From Betaproteobacteria bacterium HGW-Betaproteobacteria-3 (GTDB taxonomy: Bacteria > Pseudomonadota > Gammaproteobacteria > Burkholderiales > Burkholderiaceae_C), in the NCBI GenBank assembly GCA_002842205.1, contig PHCI01000012.1, positions 1 to 64,000 of the forward strand: a stretch of DNA of 64,000 nt. Direction: 5' to 3'. The position numbers and the translations under genes are program-made. A model generated the notes under the pieces. It had not been told where the DNA came from and did not search any database. It saw only the letters and a program-made list of their open reading frames with translations. Position 1 is the stretch's first letter. Each line of letters starts with the position of its first letter. Positions 9,776-19,660 of the stretch are shown here, in pieces.

Positions 9776-10579
9776 TCAGGAATAGTTGCCGACCAAGGCC
9801 ACCACCTCGATGGCCAGCACCACGGCGAACATGCGCACCAGCGCCCGCAGTTCGGCACTGGTGCGATGGTCGCCTGCGCGGTGGTCCTGCATCGCCGACG
9901 CCATGGGCACCAGCGACACGGTGAGGCTGAAAAACAGGGTTTTGAGCATGAAAATGATCGCCACGGCAGGCGTGAAGACCTGTCCGAACATGCGGGTATA
10001 GCCGGCCAGCCCCGAAAGCGTGAAGCCGTACATCGCCAGGTAAGACAGCACCATCGCCCCCACCGAACTCACGGCGGCCAGCGTGAGGGTGGCCACCATG
10101 CCCCCCATGACCCGTGGCAGCACCTCGCGCTCGCGCGGGTCGACGCCCGTGCCCGCCATGGCATCGATTTCTCCGCGGCGGCGCAACCGGGCGAGCTCGG
10201 ACCCGCTGGGAATGGTGCAACGCAGGGCCACGAACAGCGCCGCCGCCAGCGGCAGCAGCTCCAGCACCAGCACGCGAATGACCATCTCGATGGCATAGCG
10301 CGTCAACCCGTAACTGAGCGCGGTGACCACCACGATGCGCGACAGCACCAGGCTGAACACGGACGTCATGACGGTGAACGACAGCAGGACGGGAACGGTG
10401 TCCAGATAGATGTGCCGGGCCATCGCTGCACGGTTTTCAGCGCCATAGGTGGACGGTGTGACGGCCAGGACCACGATGACGGCGCCAAAATGCACGATGC
10501 GCACCCATCCGGCCATCCATTGCAGGATGGAACGCCCGAACTGCCCGATGGCGTCACGCCATGAAACCAGCGATGTCAT
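9776..10579 (-). CDS. mlaE: MlaE-family ABC transporter permease
   Basis: Inner-membrane permease (267 residues) of the MlaE/TrgD family with about five hydrophobic segments. It works with the MCE protein encoded next to move phospholipids between membranes. The family region ELLPLAAALFVALRCTIPSGSELA and the following GTGVDPRE are present, although the usual 'RxGxxxAAELGxM' is altered. I start at MTSLVSWRD (10579). No ATPase (MlaF) gene is adjacent, unlike typical mla operons, so the ATP-binding subunit must be encoded elsewhere. Confidence 0.8.
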   Translation of the reverse strand: MTSLVSWRDAIGQFGRSILQWMAGWVRIVHFGAVIVVLAVTPSTYGAENRAAMARHIYLDTVPVLLSFTVMTSVFSLVLSRIVVVTALSYGLTRYAIEMVIRVLVLELLPLAAALFVALRCTIPSGSELARLRRRGEIDAMAGTGVDPREREVLPRVMGGMVATLTLAAVSSVGAMVLSYLAMYGFTLSGLAGYTRMFGQVFTPAVAIIFMLKTLFFSLTVSLVPMASAMQDHRAGDHRTSAELRALVRMFAVVLAIEVVALVGNYS

Positions 10580-10656
10580 GGGGCCATGATAGCGGCGCCG
10601 TTGGCACCGCGCGACGGCGGTCGGCAATGAAGTGCTTCTCGCGACCGCGGCAGCCC

Positions 10657-12060
10657 TCAGCGGCGGACTTCACCGTCGCCCAGTACCACCCATTTGAGCG
10701 AAGTCAGGCCTTCGATGCCCACGGGCCCACGGGCGTGGAATTTGTCGGTGCTGATGCCGATTTCCGCCCCCAGCCCGTATTCAAAGCCGTCGGCAAAGCG
10801 CGTGCTGGCGTTGACCATGACGCTGGCGGAGTCAACCTCACGCAAAAACCGCTGGGCGTGCGTGTGGTCGCGCGTGAGGATGGCGTCGGTGTGGTGGCTG
10901 GAGTAGCGGTTGATATGGGCAATGGCCTCGTCCAACCCGTCCACCACCTTGATGCTGACGATGGGGGCCAGATACTCTTCGAACCAGTCGCTTTCCTTCG
11001 CTGGCACCAGGATTGCTTCCTTTTCAAGAGCAAGGTTACCAGGTTTGACGGGGGATAAAGGCGAATTTTTCTTCAAAATCGCCAGCGCCTCGGGATCGCA
11101 GCGCATCTCCACGCCCTTGTCGGAAAACACCCGGCCGATCAGCGGCAGGAACGCGTCGGCGACGCCCCGGGCCACCAGCAGGCTCTCGGCGGCGTTGCAG
11201 GGGCTGTATTTCTGGGTCTTGGCGTTGTCGGCCACGTTGACGGCCATGGCCAGGTCGCAGGGGTCGTCCACATAGACATGGCAATTGCCGTCCAGGTGCT
11301 TGATGACGGGCACCTTGGCCTCGCGGCTGATGCGCTCGATCAGCCCCTTGCCACCGCGGGGAATCACCACGTCCACGAACTCAGGCATGGCGATCAGTTC
11401 GCCCACCACGGCGCGGTCGGTGGTCTGCACCAGTTGCACGGCGTCGACGGGCAGGCCGCTGTCCTGCAGGGCCTGCTGGACCAGCCGGGCCAGCGCCTTG
11501 TTGGATTCGATGGCCTCGGAGCCGCCCCGCAGGATGCAGGCGTTGCCGCTCTTGATCGACAGGCTGGCGGCTTCGATGGTCACGTTGGGGCGACTCTCGA
11601 AAATCATCGCAAACACGCCAATCGGCACGCGCATCTGGCCCACCCGGATGCCGCTGGGCTGTTGGCGCAGGCCGATGATCTCGCCCGTGATGTCGGGCAT
11701 GGCGGCCAGTTGCTCGCAGCCCTGCGCACAGGTCTCGATCCCCTTGGGCGTGAGCCGCAGCCGGTCCACCAGCGGCGCGGCCAGACCAGCGGCCGTGGCA
11801 CGTTCGATGTCACGGGCGTTGTCCACCTGCAGCGCGTCCACATTGGCACGCAGCAACCCTGCCAGAGTACGCAACGCTACATTTTTAGAGGCAACAGAAG
11901 CCCTGGCCATAAGGGATGAGGCCTCTTTTGCCTTGAATCCCAGGGTTTTTGCATATTCTGCGGTGTCCAGCCCCGGCGGGGAATTCACGGCGGGGCCAGT
12001 CCCGGCGGGCAGGGCCGCAGCGTAAGCCACAGGTGCGGAGGATCGGTCGCGGGCGTTCAT
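10657..12060 (-). CDS. proA: Gamma-glutamyl phosphate reductase with repeat-derived insertion
   Basis: NADPH-dependent reductase of proline synthesis, converting gamma-glutamyl phosphate to glutamate semialdehyde. Family blocks are clear: [37 protein letters not shown], the catalytic-cysteine region ([10 protein letters not shown]) and [21 protein letters not shown]. At 467 residues it is about 50 longer than E. coli ProA (417). About 30 of these are an N-terminal extension. The rest is an insertion at about 328-347 ([20 protein letters not shown]) encoded by a diverged copy of the dispersed repeat. The start ATG overlaps the holA stop by four bases. Confidence 0.95.
   Translation of the reverse strand: MNARDRSSAPVAYAAALPAGTGPAVNSPPGLDTAEYAKTLGFKAKEASSLMARASVASKNVALRTLAGLLRANVDALQVDNARDIERATAAGLAAPLVDRLRLTPKGIETCAQGCEQLAAMPDITGEIIGLRQQPSGIRVGQMRVPIGVFAMIFESRPNVTIEAASLSIKSGNACILRGGSEAIESNKALARLVQQALQDSGLPVDAVQLVQTTDRAVVGELIAMPEFVDVVIPRGGKGLIERISREAKVPVIKHLDGNCHVYVDDPCDLAMAVNVADNAKTQKYSPCNAAESLLVARGVADAFLPLIGRVFSDKGVEMRCDPEALAILKKNSPLSPVKPGNLALEKEAILVPAKESDWFEEYLAPIVSIKVVDGLDEAIAHINRYSSHHTDAILTRDHTHAQRFLREVDSASVMVNASTRFADGFEYGLGAEIGISTDKFHARGPVGIEGLTSLKWVVLGDGEVRR
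11020..11079 (+). repeat. Dispersed repeat, copy F, inside proA
   Basis: Antisense to proA, it matches the intergenic repeat: a TTGCT...AGCAA hairpin, then TTTGACGGGGGATAAAGGCGA and a T-rich CTTCAAAAT tail. Copy C (24268) has AGCAAACTAT, TTTCACGGGGGCTAAAGGCG and CTTCAATAAAAT in the same order. It falls exactly where ProA has extra residues relative to E. coli. Confidence 0.65.
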
Positions 12061-13139
12061 GCAGTCATTTTACGGTGCATCGCCTGCGGCTTGCGCGTGC
12101 ATTCCTGGCACAGCATCAGGGCCAGGCGGTGCAGTGCCTGCCAGCCGTCGGCCGGCCAGTCGGGCTGCTTGAGGCCCTTGACGATGCCGTCCACCACGTG
12201 GGCGGCATGCAGCAGGTTGTCCAGCGCCACCGGCGAAATGCGCGGCAGCACGCGCTCCAGCAGGCGTTCCTTGAGGCCCCAGACGCGCTGTTCGCGAAGC
12301 GCCATGGGCAAGGGGCGCCCGGCATTCATGGCGTCCTTGACTCGCTTGAGCGTGCGGATGTCCTCGGCCAGGGTGTAGTGCACCAGCACTTCGGCTTCGC
12401 CCTCAGCCTTGAGGCCGTCGAGCATGCGCTGCACGCGCAGCGGCTGCCCCCCCAGCACGGCTTCGGACAGTTTGAACACGTCATAGCGCGCGACATTGAG
12501 CACCGCGCTTTCCACCTGAGCAAACACCAGCTCGCCCGCCGGGAACAGCAGGCCGAGCTTCTGGATTTCCTGGTGTGCCGCCAGCAGGTTGCCTTCGACG
12601 CGGTCGGCAAAGAACTGCAGGGTGCGCTGGCCTTCCTCGCCGGCCACCACGCGCTGGCCCTGGGCCTGCAGGCGCTGGGCGATCCAGGCCGGCAGGGCCG
12701 CGCGCTCGACGGGCTCCACCTGCAATGTGACGCCCGCACTTTCCAATGCGCCAAACCACGCGCCGGACCGGGTCATCTTGTCCAGCCGGGGCAGCAGGAA
12801 GAGCGTCAGCGTGGCGTCGTTGCCGCGCGCACTTTCGGCCAGTTGCTGGATGACCACGCTGCCGTCCTTGCCGGGCTTGCCCGAAGGGATGCGGATTTCA
12901 ACGATCTGCCGGTCGGCAAACAGGCTCAGCGAGCCGGCTGCGGCCAGCACCTCGCTCCAGTCGAAATGCGCGCCCGCCACGGTGTGCGAGGTGCGCTCGG
13001 TGAAGCCCTGCGCGCGCGCCGCTGCCCGGATGGCATCGGCCGCCTCCTGCACCAGCAACGGCTCGTCCCCGTGCACCGTGTACAGCGGCTGCAGGCCCCG
13101 CTGCAGGTGGGCACCGAGTTGGGCGGGACTGAGCTGCAT
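12057..13139 (-). CDS. holA: DNA polymerase III subunit delta
   Basis: Clamp-loader delta subunit (360 residues), which opens the beta clamp during replication. The N-terminal [12 protein letters not shown], the [22 protein letters not shown] segment (typical of HolA) and the [15 protein letters not shown]-like motif ([15 protein letters not shown]) identify the family. The C-terminal collar region is helical. It sits between lptE and proA on the same strand, as in many Burkholderiales, where leuS-lptE-holA is a conserved series. Its stop overlaps the proA start. Confidence 0.93.
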   Translation of the reverse strand: MQLSPAQLGAHLQRGLQPLYTVHGDEPLLVQEAADAIRAAARAQGFTERTSHTVAGAHFDWSEVLAAAGSLSLFADRQIVEIRIPSGKPGKDGSVVIQQLAESARGNDATLTLFLLPRLDKMTRSGAWFGALESAGVTLQVEPVERAALPAWIAQRLQAQGQRVVAGEEGQRTLQFFADRVEGNLLAAHQEIQKLGLLFPAGELVFAQVESAVLNVARYDVFKLSEAVLGGQPLRVQRMLDGLKAEGEAEVLVHYTLAEDIRTLKRVKDAMNAGRPLPMALREQRVWGLKERLLERVLPRISPVALDNLLHAAHVVDGIVKGLKQPDWPADGWQALHRLALMLCQECTRKPQAMHRKMTA

Positions 13140-13169
13140 GCGGGAAAGTGTAGCCGTGGGCGCCCGCCG

Positions 13170-13712
13170 TCAACCGGGCGTCAGCGCGCGCACCGCAGCG
13201 AGCCGTCGCACCATCTGCTGGACGATGTCGGACTGCATGTCGCGGTACAGCAGCGCCTCCTCGCCCTCCTTGGCCAGAATGGCGGATTCGTTGAAGCTGA
13301 TGTCACGTTGCTGGACCAGCTCGGTTTCAGGGATCAACTCGGCGCCCTGGCGGCTGCGCAGCTTGAACTTGACGCGCACGCGCAGCTGGAACTCGCGCAC
13401 CTGGCCGGACGCGTTGGTCGCAATCACCGATTTCTCGCGCTGGTCGGTCAGCACGTCGAGGATGACATCGGCGCGGTCGATCTGGCGCACATCGGTAATC
13501 AGCACCACCTTGCCACTGGCTGCAATCTGGCGCTTGAACTCATTGCCCAGCGTCGAATTGTTCGCCACACCGCTATAGAGCGTCTTGAAGGCAAAGTCGG
13601 GCGCCTGCCGCAACTGGAACCCGCACGCCGACAGGCCCAGCACCCCAACGGCGACAAACCCCCAAAGGCGCCGCGCCGCAACGTGAAAAACCGGAGGATG
13701 GAACGGGGCCAT
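13170..13712 (-). CDS. lptE: LPS-assembly lipoprotein LptE
   Basis: Outer-membrane lipoprotein that plugs and assembles the LptD translocon for lipopolysaccharide export. At 180 residues the length is normal. A signal peptide ends in a lipobox (LGLSACGF), and the mature N-terminus CGFQLRQAPDFAFKTLY is a hallmark of LptE. It begins two bases after the leuS stop, so the two are probably translationally coupled, the standard leuS-lptE-holA order. Confidence 0.93.
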   Translation of the reverse strand: MAPFHPPVFHVAARRLWGFVAVGVLGLSACGFQLRQAPDFAFKTLYSGVANNSTLGNEFKRQIAASGKVVLITDVRQIDRADVILDVLTDQREKSVIATNASGQVREFQLRVRVKFKLRSRQGAELIPETELVQQRDISFNESAILAKEGEEALLYRDMQSDIVQQMVRRLAAVRALTPG

Positions 13713-13714
13713 GC

Positions 13715-16372
13715 TCAGACCACCACGTTGACCAGGCGACCGGGGACGACGATCACCTTCTTGGGCGCAGCGCCATCGGCGTGCTTGAGAAACACTTCGC
13801 TGGCGATGGCCAGTTGCTCGACCACCTCCCGGCTGGCGCCCGCGGGCACCCGGAAGGCGCCGCGCAGTTTGCCGTTGACCTGCAGCATGAGCTCGATCTC
13901 GTCCTGTCGCAGCGCCGCCGGATCGGGCCGGGGCCAGGGGGCGTCCACCAGGGGGCCTTGCGCGGCTTCATACCCGAGCTGCTGCCAGAGCACGTGCGTG
14001 AGGTGCGGTGCCACCGGGTACAGGCAGCGCAGCAGTTTGCTGAACCCCTCGGCCAGCGCAGCCTGGCTGGCGCGCGATCCGTCGCCCTGAAAGCTTTCGA
14101 GCGCGTTGATCATTTTCATGGCGCCGGACACCACCGTGTTGTATTGCATGCGCTGGTAGTCGTAATCCACCTGCTTGAGCACGGTATGGATCTCCAGCCG
14201 CAGGGCCCGGGCTTGCGGTCCGAAGCTCAGTGCATCATCCCCGCTGGCGACGGCCAGCAGCGCCAGCGCCGGCACATTTCCGATGGCCGAGAGCTTGACG
14301 CCAAAGTTCCAGACCCGGCGCAGGAACCGGTAGCTTCCTTCCACGGCGGCGTCGTTCCATTCCAGCGTGGCCTCGGGCGGCGCAGTGAACATGGTGTACA
14401 GGCGGGCGGTGTCGGCGCCGTATTTCTCGATCAGGTCCTGCGGGTCCACACCGTTGCGCTCGCTCTTGCCCATCTTGCCCACGCCGCCGTATTCGACCGG
14501 CTGGCCACTTGCCGTCGTGCCGCCCACGATGCGGCCCTGCGCGTCGAGTACGGGGGTGATTTCAACCGGTGGGTGGTAGTGCTTGCCGCCCTTGTCGTCC
14601 CGGTGGTAGTAGATGTGGTTGAGCACCATGCCCTGGGTGAGCAATTTGCTGAAGGGTTCGTCCACTTTCACCAGACCCAGGTCACGCATGACTTTGGTCC
14701 AGAAACGGGCGTACAACAGGTGCAGGATGGCGTGCTCGATGCCACCGATGTACTGGTCCATCGGCATCCAGTACTGCGCGCCCTCGCCGACCATGGCCTG
14801 GTCGTTCTTCGGGTCGCAGTAGCGCATGAAATACCAGGATGAATCGACGAAAGTGTCCATCGTGTCGGTTTCGCGCCGCGCGGGCTTGCCACACACCGGA
14901 CACACCACACCGGCATGAAACCCTTCGTGCCTGTTCAGTGGGTTGCCCGAGCCGTCGGGCACGCAGTCGGTCGGCAGGATCACCGGCAGGTCGCGCTCGG
15001 GCACGGGCACCGCGCCATGCTCCTCGCAATGGATGATCGGGATGGGCGTGCCCCAATAGCGCTGGCGACTCACGCCCCAGTCGCGCAAGCGCCAGGTGGT
15101 CTTCTTTTCGCCCTGCCCGCGGACCTGTAGCGCATGGGCCACGGCATCGACGGCCTCCTGGAATTTCATGCCGCTGAAACTGTCGGAATTGATGGTGACA
15201 CCGCGCTGCTTGTCGGCATACCAGTCGTGCCACTGGTGGTAGTCGAAATGCAGGCCATCGACATGCACCACCTGCTTGATCGGCAGCTGGTATTTGAGCG
15301 CGAAGGCGAAGTCGCGCTCGTCGTGCGCGGGCACCCCCATCACGGCGCCATCGCCATACCCCATCAGCACATAGTTGCCCACCCAGAGAGGCACAGGCTG
15401 GTGGGTCAGTGGATGGGTCACGGCCAGACCCGTGGGCATGCCCCGTTTTTCCTGCGTCGCCAGTTCGGCCTCGGTCGTGCCGCCGGACTTGCATTCCTCG
15501 ATGAACGCGGCCAGTGCCGGATTGCGTCCCACAGCGTGCGCTGCCAGGGGATGCTCTGGCGCGACGGCGCAGAAGGTCACCCCCATGATGGTGTCGGCCC
15601 GGGTGGTGAAGACGTGCATGCGGCCGTCGCCAATCAGTTGCCCATCGTCCCCCTTGATGGTGTGTGTGAAGGAAAAACGCACGCCCTCGCTCTTGCCGAT
15701 CCAGTTTTCCTGCATCAGCTTGACGCGCTCGGGCCATCCGGGCAGCTTGTGCTGCGTGTGTTCGAGCAATTCTTCGGCGTAATCGCTGATCTTGAGGTAG
15801 TAACCCGGAATTTCACGCCGTTCCACCGTGGCGCCGGTGCGCCAGCCCTTGCCGTCGATCACCTGCTCATTGGCCAGTACGGTCTGGTCGACCGGGTCCC
15901 AGTTGACGATCTGGGTCTTGCGGTAGGCGATGCCCTTCTCGAGCATCTTCAGGAACAGCCACTGGTTCCATTTGTAGTAGCTGGGGTCGCAGGTGGCGAT
16001 CTCGCGGCTCCAGTCGATGGCCAGACCCATGGCCTGCAGTTGGCCCTTCATGTAGGCGATGTTTTCATACGTCCATTTGGCGGGGGGTACGCCGTTTTTG
16101 AGTGCGGCGTTTTCGGCCGGCAGACCGAAGGCGTCCCAGCCCATGGGCATCAGCACGTTGTGCCCGTTCATGCGCAAATAACGCGTGAGCATGTCGTTGA
16201 TGGTGTAGTTGCGCACATGGCCCATGTGCAGCTTGCCGCTCGGATAAGGCAGCATGGAGCAGGCGTAATACTTCTTCTTGCCCGCGGTTTCGGTCACGCG
16301 GTAGGTGTCGCTCGCCGTCCAGTCGGTCTGCGCCGACCGTTCAACTTCGAGATGGAGGTATTTTTCTTGCAT
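13715..16372 (-). CDS. leuS: Leucyl-tRNA synthetase
   Basis: Class I aminoacyl-tRNA synthetase of 885 residues, charging tRNA-Leu. The HIGH-type motif ([16 protein letters not shown]), the editing-domain sequences ([12 protein letters not shown]), the zinc-like Cys pairs and the KMSKS-type motif ([12 protein letters not shown]) are visible. The start is the ATG of [11 protein letters not shown] at 16372; in-frame sequence upstream belongs to the leader. It is the first of the leuS-lptE-holA-proA series. Confidence 0.98.
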   Translation of the reverse strand: MQEKYLHLEVERSAQTDWTASDTYRVTETAGKKKYYACSMLPYPSGKLHMGHVRNYTINDMLTRYLRMNGHNVLMPMGWDAFGLPAENAALKNGVPPAKWTYENIAYMKGQLQAMGLAIDWSREIATCDPSYYKWNQWLFLKMLEKGIAYRKTQIVNWDPVDQTVLANEQVIDGKGWRTGATVERREIPGYYLKISDYAEELLEHTQHKLPGWPERVKLMQENWIGKSEGVRFSFTHTIKGDDGQLIGDGRMHVFTTRADTIMGVTFCAVAPEHPLAAHAVGRNPALAAFIEECKSGGTTEAELATQEKRGMPTGLAVTHPLTHQPVPLWVGNYVLMGYGDGAVMGVPAHDERDFAFALKYQLPIKQVVHVDGLHFDYHQWHDWYADKQRGVTINSDSFSGMKFQEAVDAVAHALQVRGQGEKKTTWRLRDWGVSRQRYWGTPIPIIHCEEHGAVPVPERDLPVILPTDCVPDGSGNPLNRHEGFHAGVVCPVCGKPARRETDTMDTFVDSSWYFMRYCDPKNDQAMVGEGAQYWMPMDQYIGGIEHAILHLLYARFWTKVMRDLGLVKVDEPFSKLLTQGMVLNHIYYHRDDKGGKHYHPPVEITPVLDAQGRIVGGTTASGQPVEYGGVGKMGKSERNGVDPQDLIEKYGADTARLYTMFTAPPEATLEWNDAAVEGSYRFLRRVWNFGVKLSAIGNVPALALLAVASGDDALSFGPQARALRLEIHTVLKQVDYDYQRMQYNTVVSGAMKMINALESFQGDGSRASQAALAEGFSKLLRCLYPVAPHLTHVLWQQLGYEAAQGPLVDAPWPRPDPAALRQDEIELMLQVNGKLRGAFRVPAGASREVVEQLAIASEVFLKHADGAAPKKVIVVPGRLVNVVV

Positions 16373-16475
16373 GGGTGTCCGGGTTCGGTCGCGGCCTGCC
16401 ACGATCAGCACGGGCCGGGAGCCGCTGATTTTAGGCGTTCGGCACTCGCTGCCCACGGCGGCCGAAAATCGGCAG

Positions 16476-16907
16476 TTACCGCGCCACACCCGCCGCGGGC
16501 GGCTCGGCCACAAATCCGATGCGGTTCAGGCCGGCTTTTTGCGCCACACCCATGACCTCGACCACCTTGCCATAGGGCACGGCCGCGTCGGCGCGCAGCT
16601 GGACCTCGGTGTCCGGGTTGCGGGCCGCCCGCTGCGCCAGGGCTTGGGCCAGCTGGGCCATCGACACCGGCTGTTCGTCCAGATGCGCCTGGCCGGACGG
16701 GTCGACCACCAGCGTCACAAACGCCGGCGGTTGCCCCGGCTGCGCCGCATCGCTTTGGGGCAGGTCCAGCCGGATCGAACTGGCCAGCAGGGGCGCGGTG
16801 AGAATGAAGATCACCACCAGCACCAGCATCACGTCAACCAGCGGCGTCATGTTGATGTCGCTCATGGGCGGCGTGCCCTGCGTGCGTTCGAGGCGGCCAA
16901 ATGCCAT
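16476..16907 (-). CDS. exbD: ExbD/TolR family biopolymer transport protein
   Basis: Small inner-membrane protein (143 residues) with one N-terminal helix ([19 protein letters not shown]) that contains the proton-path aspartate in [11 protein letters not shown], followed by a periplasmic domain. With ExbB it forms a proton-motive-force motor energising TonB- or TolA-type outer-membrane processes. It is eight bases downstream of exbB. ExbD and TolR cannot be separated from sequence alone; the absence of tolA, tolB and pal nearby argues mildly for ExbD. Confidence 0.85.
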   Translation of the reverse strand: MAFGRLERTQGTPPMSDINMTPLVDVMLVLVVIFILTAPLLASSIRLDLPQSDAAQPGQPPAFVTLVVDPSGQAHLDEQPVSMAQLAQALAQRAARNPDTEVQLRADAAVPYGKVVEVMGVAQKAGLNRIGFVAEPPAAGVAR

Positions 16908-16915
16908 GGCGACGC

Positions 16916-17590
16916 TCAGGCTTCGGGGTGCGGCTCGGGCCGCGGGCGGGACAGCAGTTCGCGCAGGTCGCGCGCAAAGCCCTCAAGGTCGGCCTCGATG
17001 CGGCCCGTCAGCCGGCCGAAGACGTTGTAGGCCAGCACCGCCGGAATGGCGACCGCCAGCCCTGCCGCCGTCATGATGAGCGCCTCTCCGACCGGACCAG
17101 CGACCTTGTCGATCGTGATCTGGTCGGCGCTGGCGATGCCGATCAGCGCGTGATAAATGCCCCAGACCGTGCCCAGCAGTCCCACGAACGGTGCGGTGGC
17201 GCCCACGGTGGCCAGCAGCACCTGACCAAACTGCAATTGGTGCAACACGCCATGCAAGGCATCGCGCAACACCCGGGTGAGGCGTTGCGAGGTGTCGCCT
17301 GCCGACGCCAGCGTGCCGCCCTGGCGGGCCTGGGCCTCGACCTGCGTGGCCACAATGAGCGGCAGCACCAGGCCCTGGCGGTCGAATGCGGGAAGCTTTT
17401 GCAGCGCGCCGTCAACCGAACTGGATTGCCAGAACGCGGCGGTGCTGCGCGCGACATCGGTTGTGGCGCCGCGCAAGGTCCAGCCCTTCCAGAAAATCAC
17501 CACCCAACTGGCCACCGACATGGCCAGCAGCAACAGCGCGACGGCGGCGCCGACGGCGTCACTCTGCTGGAACAGGGCCGCCAGGTTCAC
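16916..17590 (-). CDS. exbB: MotA/TolQ/ExbB proton channel family protein
   Basis: Inner-membrane protein of 224 residues with three hydrophobic segments. It has the MotA/TolQ/ExbB signature around GATAPFVGLLGTVWGIYHAL and the second conserved stretch GPVGEALIMTAAGLAVAIPAV. It pairs with the downstream exbD to form the motor complex. It starts ten bases after the dapB stop, so bamE-dapB-exbB-exbD probably form one transcript. Confidence 0.88.
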   Translation of the reverse strand: MNLAALFQQSDAVGAAVALLLLAMSVASWVVIFWKGWTLRGATTDVARSTAAFWQSSSVDGALQKLPAFDRQGLVLPLIVATQVEAQARQGGTLASAGDTSQRLTRVLRDALHGVLHQLQFGQVLLATVGATAPFVGLLGTVWGIYHALIGIASADQITIDKVAGPVGEALIMTAAGLAVAIPAVLAYNVFGRLTGRIEADLEGFARDLRELLSRPRPEPHPEA

Positions 17591-17600
17591 AGGGCGCCAC

Positions 17601-18470
17601 TCATCGCAGGTTCAGGACGTCGAACATGTCGAACACCCCGCGCTTGCGGCCGCGCAGGAAACGAACGGCGCGCAGGCTGCCCTGGGCATAGGTGACGCGG
17701 CTGGCGGACTTGTGCGTGATCTCAATACGTTCGCCCGTGCCCGCAAACAGCACCGTGTGATCGCCCACGATGTCGCCGCCGCGGATGGTGGCAAAACCGA
17801 TGCTGGACGGGTCGCGCTCACCCGTGACGCCTTCACGGGCATACACCGCACAGTCTTTGAGCTCACGGCCCAGGGCATTGGCGATGACCTCGCCCATCTT
17901 GAGCGCCGTGCCCGACGGGGCATCGACCTTGTGGCGGTGATGCGCCTCGATGATCTCGATGTCGTAGCCCGTGGACAGAGCCTGGGCCGCCATTTCAAGC
18001 AGTTTGAGCGTCACGTTGACGCCCACGCTCATGTTGGGCGCCATGACGATGGCGATGTCGTGGGCCGCCGACGCGATTTCAGCTTTCTGGGCTTCGGTGA
18101 ACCCGGTGGTTCCGATGACCATATTGACGCCATGTTGGCGGCACACCTTGAGGTATTCGAGCGTGCCCTCGGGCCGGGTGAAATCGATCAGCACCTGCGC
18201 GTCCTTCAGCCCGACCTGCAGATCGGCGGTGATGATGGCCCCGCTGGCGTACCCCAGAAAGGCTGAAGCGTCCGATCCGATGGCCGGGCTGGACGCCAGG
18301 TCCAGCGCCCCTGCCAGCACGCAGTCGTCTGCCGCATGCACCGCCTCGATCAGCATGCGACCCATGCGCCCCGAAGCACCAGCCACGGCGACGCGGCTGG
18401 TGGCGACCGTGTCTGGCGCCGAAGCCAGGACGCCGCCAGAAACGCCCCCGGGTTGCGACTGCTTGCTCAT
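17601..18470 (-). CDS. dapB: 4-hydroxy-tetrahydrodipicolinate reductase
   Basis: NAD(P)H-dependent reductase of the diaminopimelate/lysine pathway. The N-terminal Rossmann motif [18 protein letters not shown], the [20 protein letters not shown] active-site region and the [13 protein letters not shown] stretch are all family hallmarks. The start is ATG 18470 (MSKQSQPGG), preceded by an AAGGGG Shine-Dalgarno at good spacing. A TTG at 18485, overlapping the bamE stop, is a weaker alternative. A 25-residue low-complexity leader precedes the Rossmann fold. Confidence 0.95.
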   Translation of the reverse strand: MSKQSQPGGVSGGVLASAPDTVATSRVAVAGASGRMGRMLIEAVHAADDCVLAGALDLASSPAIGSDASAFLGYASGAIITADLQVGLKDAQVLIDFTRPEGTLEYLKVCRQHGVNMVIGTTGFTEAQKAEIASAAHDIAIVMAPNMSVGVNVTLKLLEMAAQALSTGYDIEIIEAHHRHKVDAPSGTALKMGEVIANALGRELKDCAVYAREGVTGERDPSSIGFATIRGGDIVGDHTVLFAGTGERIEITHKSASRVTYAQGSLRAVRFLRGRKRGVFDMFDVLNLR

Positions 18471-18481
18471 GGGAAACCCCT

Positions 18482-19057
18482 TCAACGCGACAGCGGCTCC
18501 AGCGGCGGATAGCTGGCCGGCAGCGGCGCGCGGGCCGTGTCGTCCTGCGTCTGCGGCACGGCGGGCGCCGCGGGGAACTTGCGCAGAACCTCTTCAGGCG
18601 CCTCAAGCACCGGGACTTTTCCGAGATTGCGCCCGGTGTCCAGCTTGGAGACGAATTCGGCTTCGCTGGGCATGGTGTCGCCTTCAAAGCGGTCCAGCAC
18701 GTCTCCGTTGAAATACACCGCGAGCTTGCGCGACAACGGCTCCACGCCCTGGCGATTGATGGTGAACACATAGTCCCATCGGTCGGCGTGGAAGACACTG
18801 GCCAGCAGCGGCGAACCCAGAATGTCCTTGACCTGGGCACGGCTCATGCCCGGCTTGAGCGCCTCCATCTGCTCGCGCGAGACAAAGTTGCCCTGCACCA
18901 CGGCCACCTTGTAGGGCGTCACCAGGCTGGCAATGCGGTTGGACGCGCTGTCAAAACTGCCGCAGGCCGACAGCGCCAACACGCACACGGCCGCCAGGCT
19001 GGCACGCAAGCCGGGTCGGACATGGCGCCGACGAATACCTGTCAGTGATGCACGCAT
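18482..19057 (-). CDS. bamE: Outer-membrane assembly lipoprotein BamE
   Basis: Lipoprotein component of the BAM complex that inserts beta-barrel proteins. The 191-residue precursor has a basic N-terminus, a hydrophobic stretch and a lipobox (LALSACGS), followed by the SmpA/OmlA fold ([40 protein letters not shown]). The start is [11 protein letters not shown] at 19057. It is divergent from fur, with about 85 bases between them, an arrangement seen across betaproteobacteria. A C-terminal tail rich in Pro and Ala is longer than in E. coli. Confidence 0.93.
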   Translation of the reverse strand: MRASLTGIRRRHVRPGLRASLAAVCVLALSACGSFDSASNRIASLVTPYKVAVVQGNFVSREQMEALKPGMSRAQVKDILGSPLLASVFHADRWDYVFTINRQGVEPLSRKLAVYFNGDVLDRFEGDTMPSEAEFVSKLDTGRNLGKVPVLEAPEEVLRKFPAAPAVPQTQDDTARAPLPASYPPLEPLSR

Positions 19058-19142
19058 GGTCAATGGGGTAGCGATATGATCCCTTGATTGTAACGGCAGC
19101 GACCGTCCGGACGGTCCGGCGCGCCTTGCCCGAAGGACCTTG

Positions 19143-19586
19143 ATGACCAACATCGACGAACTCAAGAGCACCGGTCTGAAAGCCACCCTGCCTCGCCTGA
19201 AGATTCTGGAGCTGTTCCAGAAAGGCGATCAGCGCCACATGACGGCCGAAGACGTGTTCCGGGTGCTGCTGCTGGACCGCTCCGACATCGGCCTCGCGAC
19301 GGTGTACCGCGTGCTCACGCAGTTCGAGCAGGCCGGCATCCTGATCCGCAGCCACTTTGAAAGCGGCAAGTCGGTTTATGAACTCAACGAAGGCCAGCAC
19401 CACGACCACCTGGTGTGCCTGGACTGCGGCAAGGTCGAGGAGTTTTTTGACGCCGAAATTGAAAAGCGCCAGCACGTGGTGGCCAAGGCCAAGGGTTTCG
19501 AGATTGCCGACCATGCGCTGAGCCTGTACGCCAACTGCACCAAGAACAAATGCCCGCACCGGCCCGCCACGACGGGCCGGGCTTGA
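19143..19586 (+). CDS. fur: Ferric uptake regulator Fur
   Basis: Fe(II)-responsive transcriptional repressor of 147 residues. The winged-helix region ([11 protein letters not shown]...DVFRVLL...[19 protein letters not shown]) and the metal-binding and dimerisation part ([27 protein letters not shown]) are intact, including both CxxC-like cysteine pairs. The start is ATG 19143, preceded by a GAAGGACC Shine-Dalgarno. A TATGAT box at 19075-19080 is a candidate -10 for this gene. It is divergent from bamE. Confidence 0.98.
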   Translation: MTNIDELKSTGLKATLPRLKILELFQKGDQRHMTAEDVFRVLLLDRSDIGLATVYRVLTQFEQAGILIRSHFESGKSVYELNEGQHHDHLVCLDCGKVEEFFDAEIEKRQHVVAKAKGFEIADHALSLYANCTKNKCPHRPATTGRA

Positions 19587-19592
19587 GTTACA

Positions 19593-19650
19593 GGCTTTTT
19601 TGGCGTCAAGCCCCCATTGAATGGCGATAGTTTGCTTCACTTATTGAAGC
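19593..19650 (-). repeat. Dispersed intergenic repeat, copy B
   Basis: Lies between the convergent fur and hprK genes. On the minus strand it shows a perfect 6-bp hairpin GCTTCA-ataag-TGAAGC, then AGCAAACTAT (hairpin overlap) and TGGGGGCTT. The hairpin plus the AT-rich tail might double as a bidirectional terminator. Confidence 0.75.
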
Positions 19651-19660
19651 AACCCAGGCG

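Noticed and set aside
13781-16555. Plus-strand open frames opposite leuS
   Set aside because: Shadows of the leucyl-tRNA synthetase gene; no domains and no start context.
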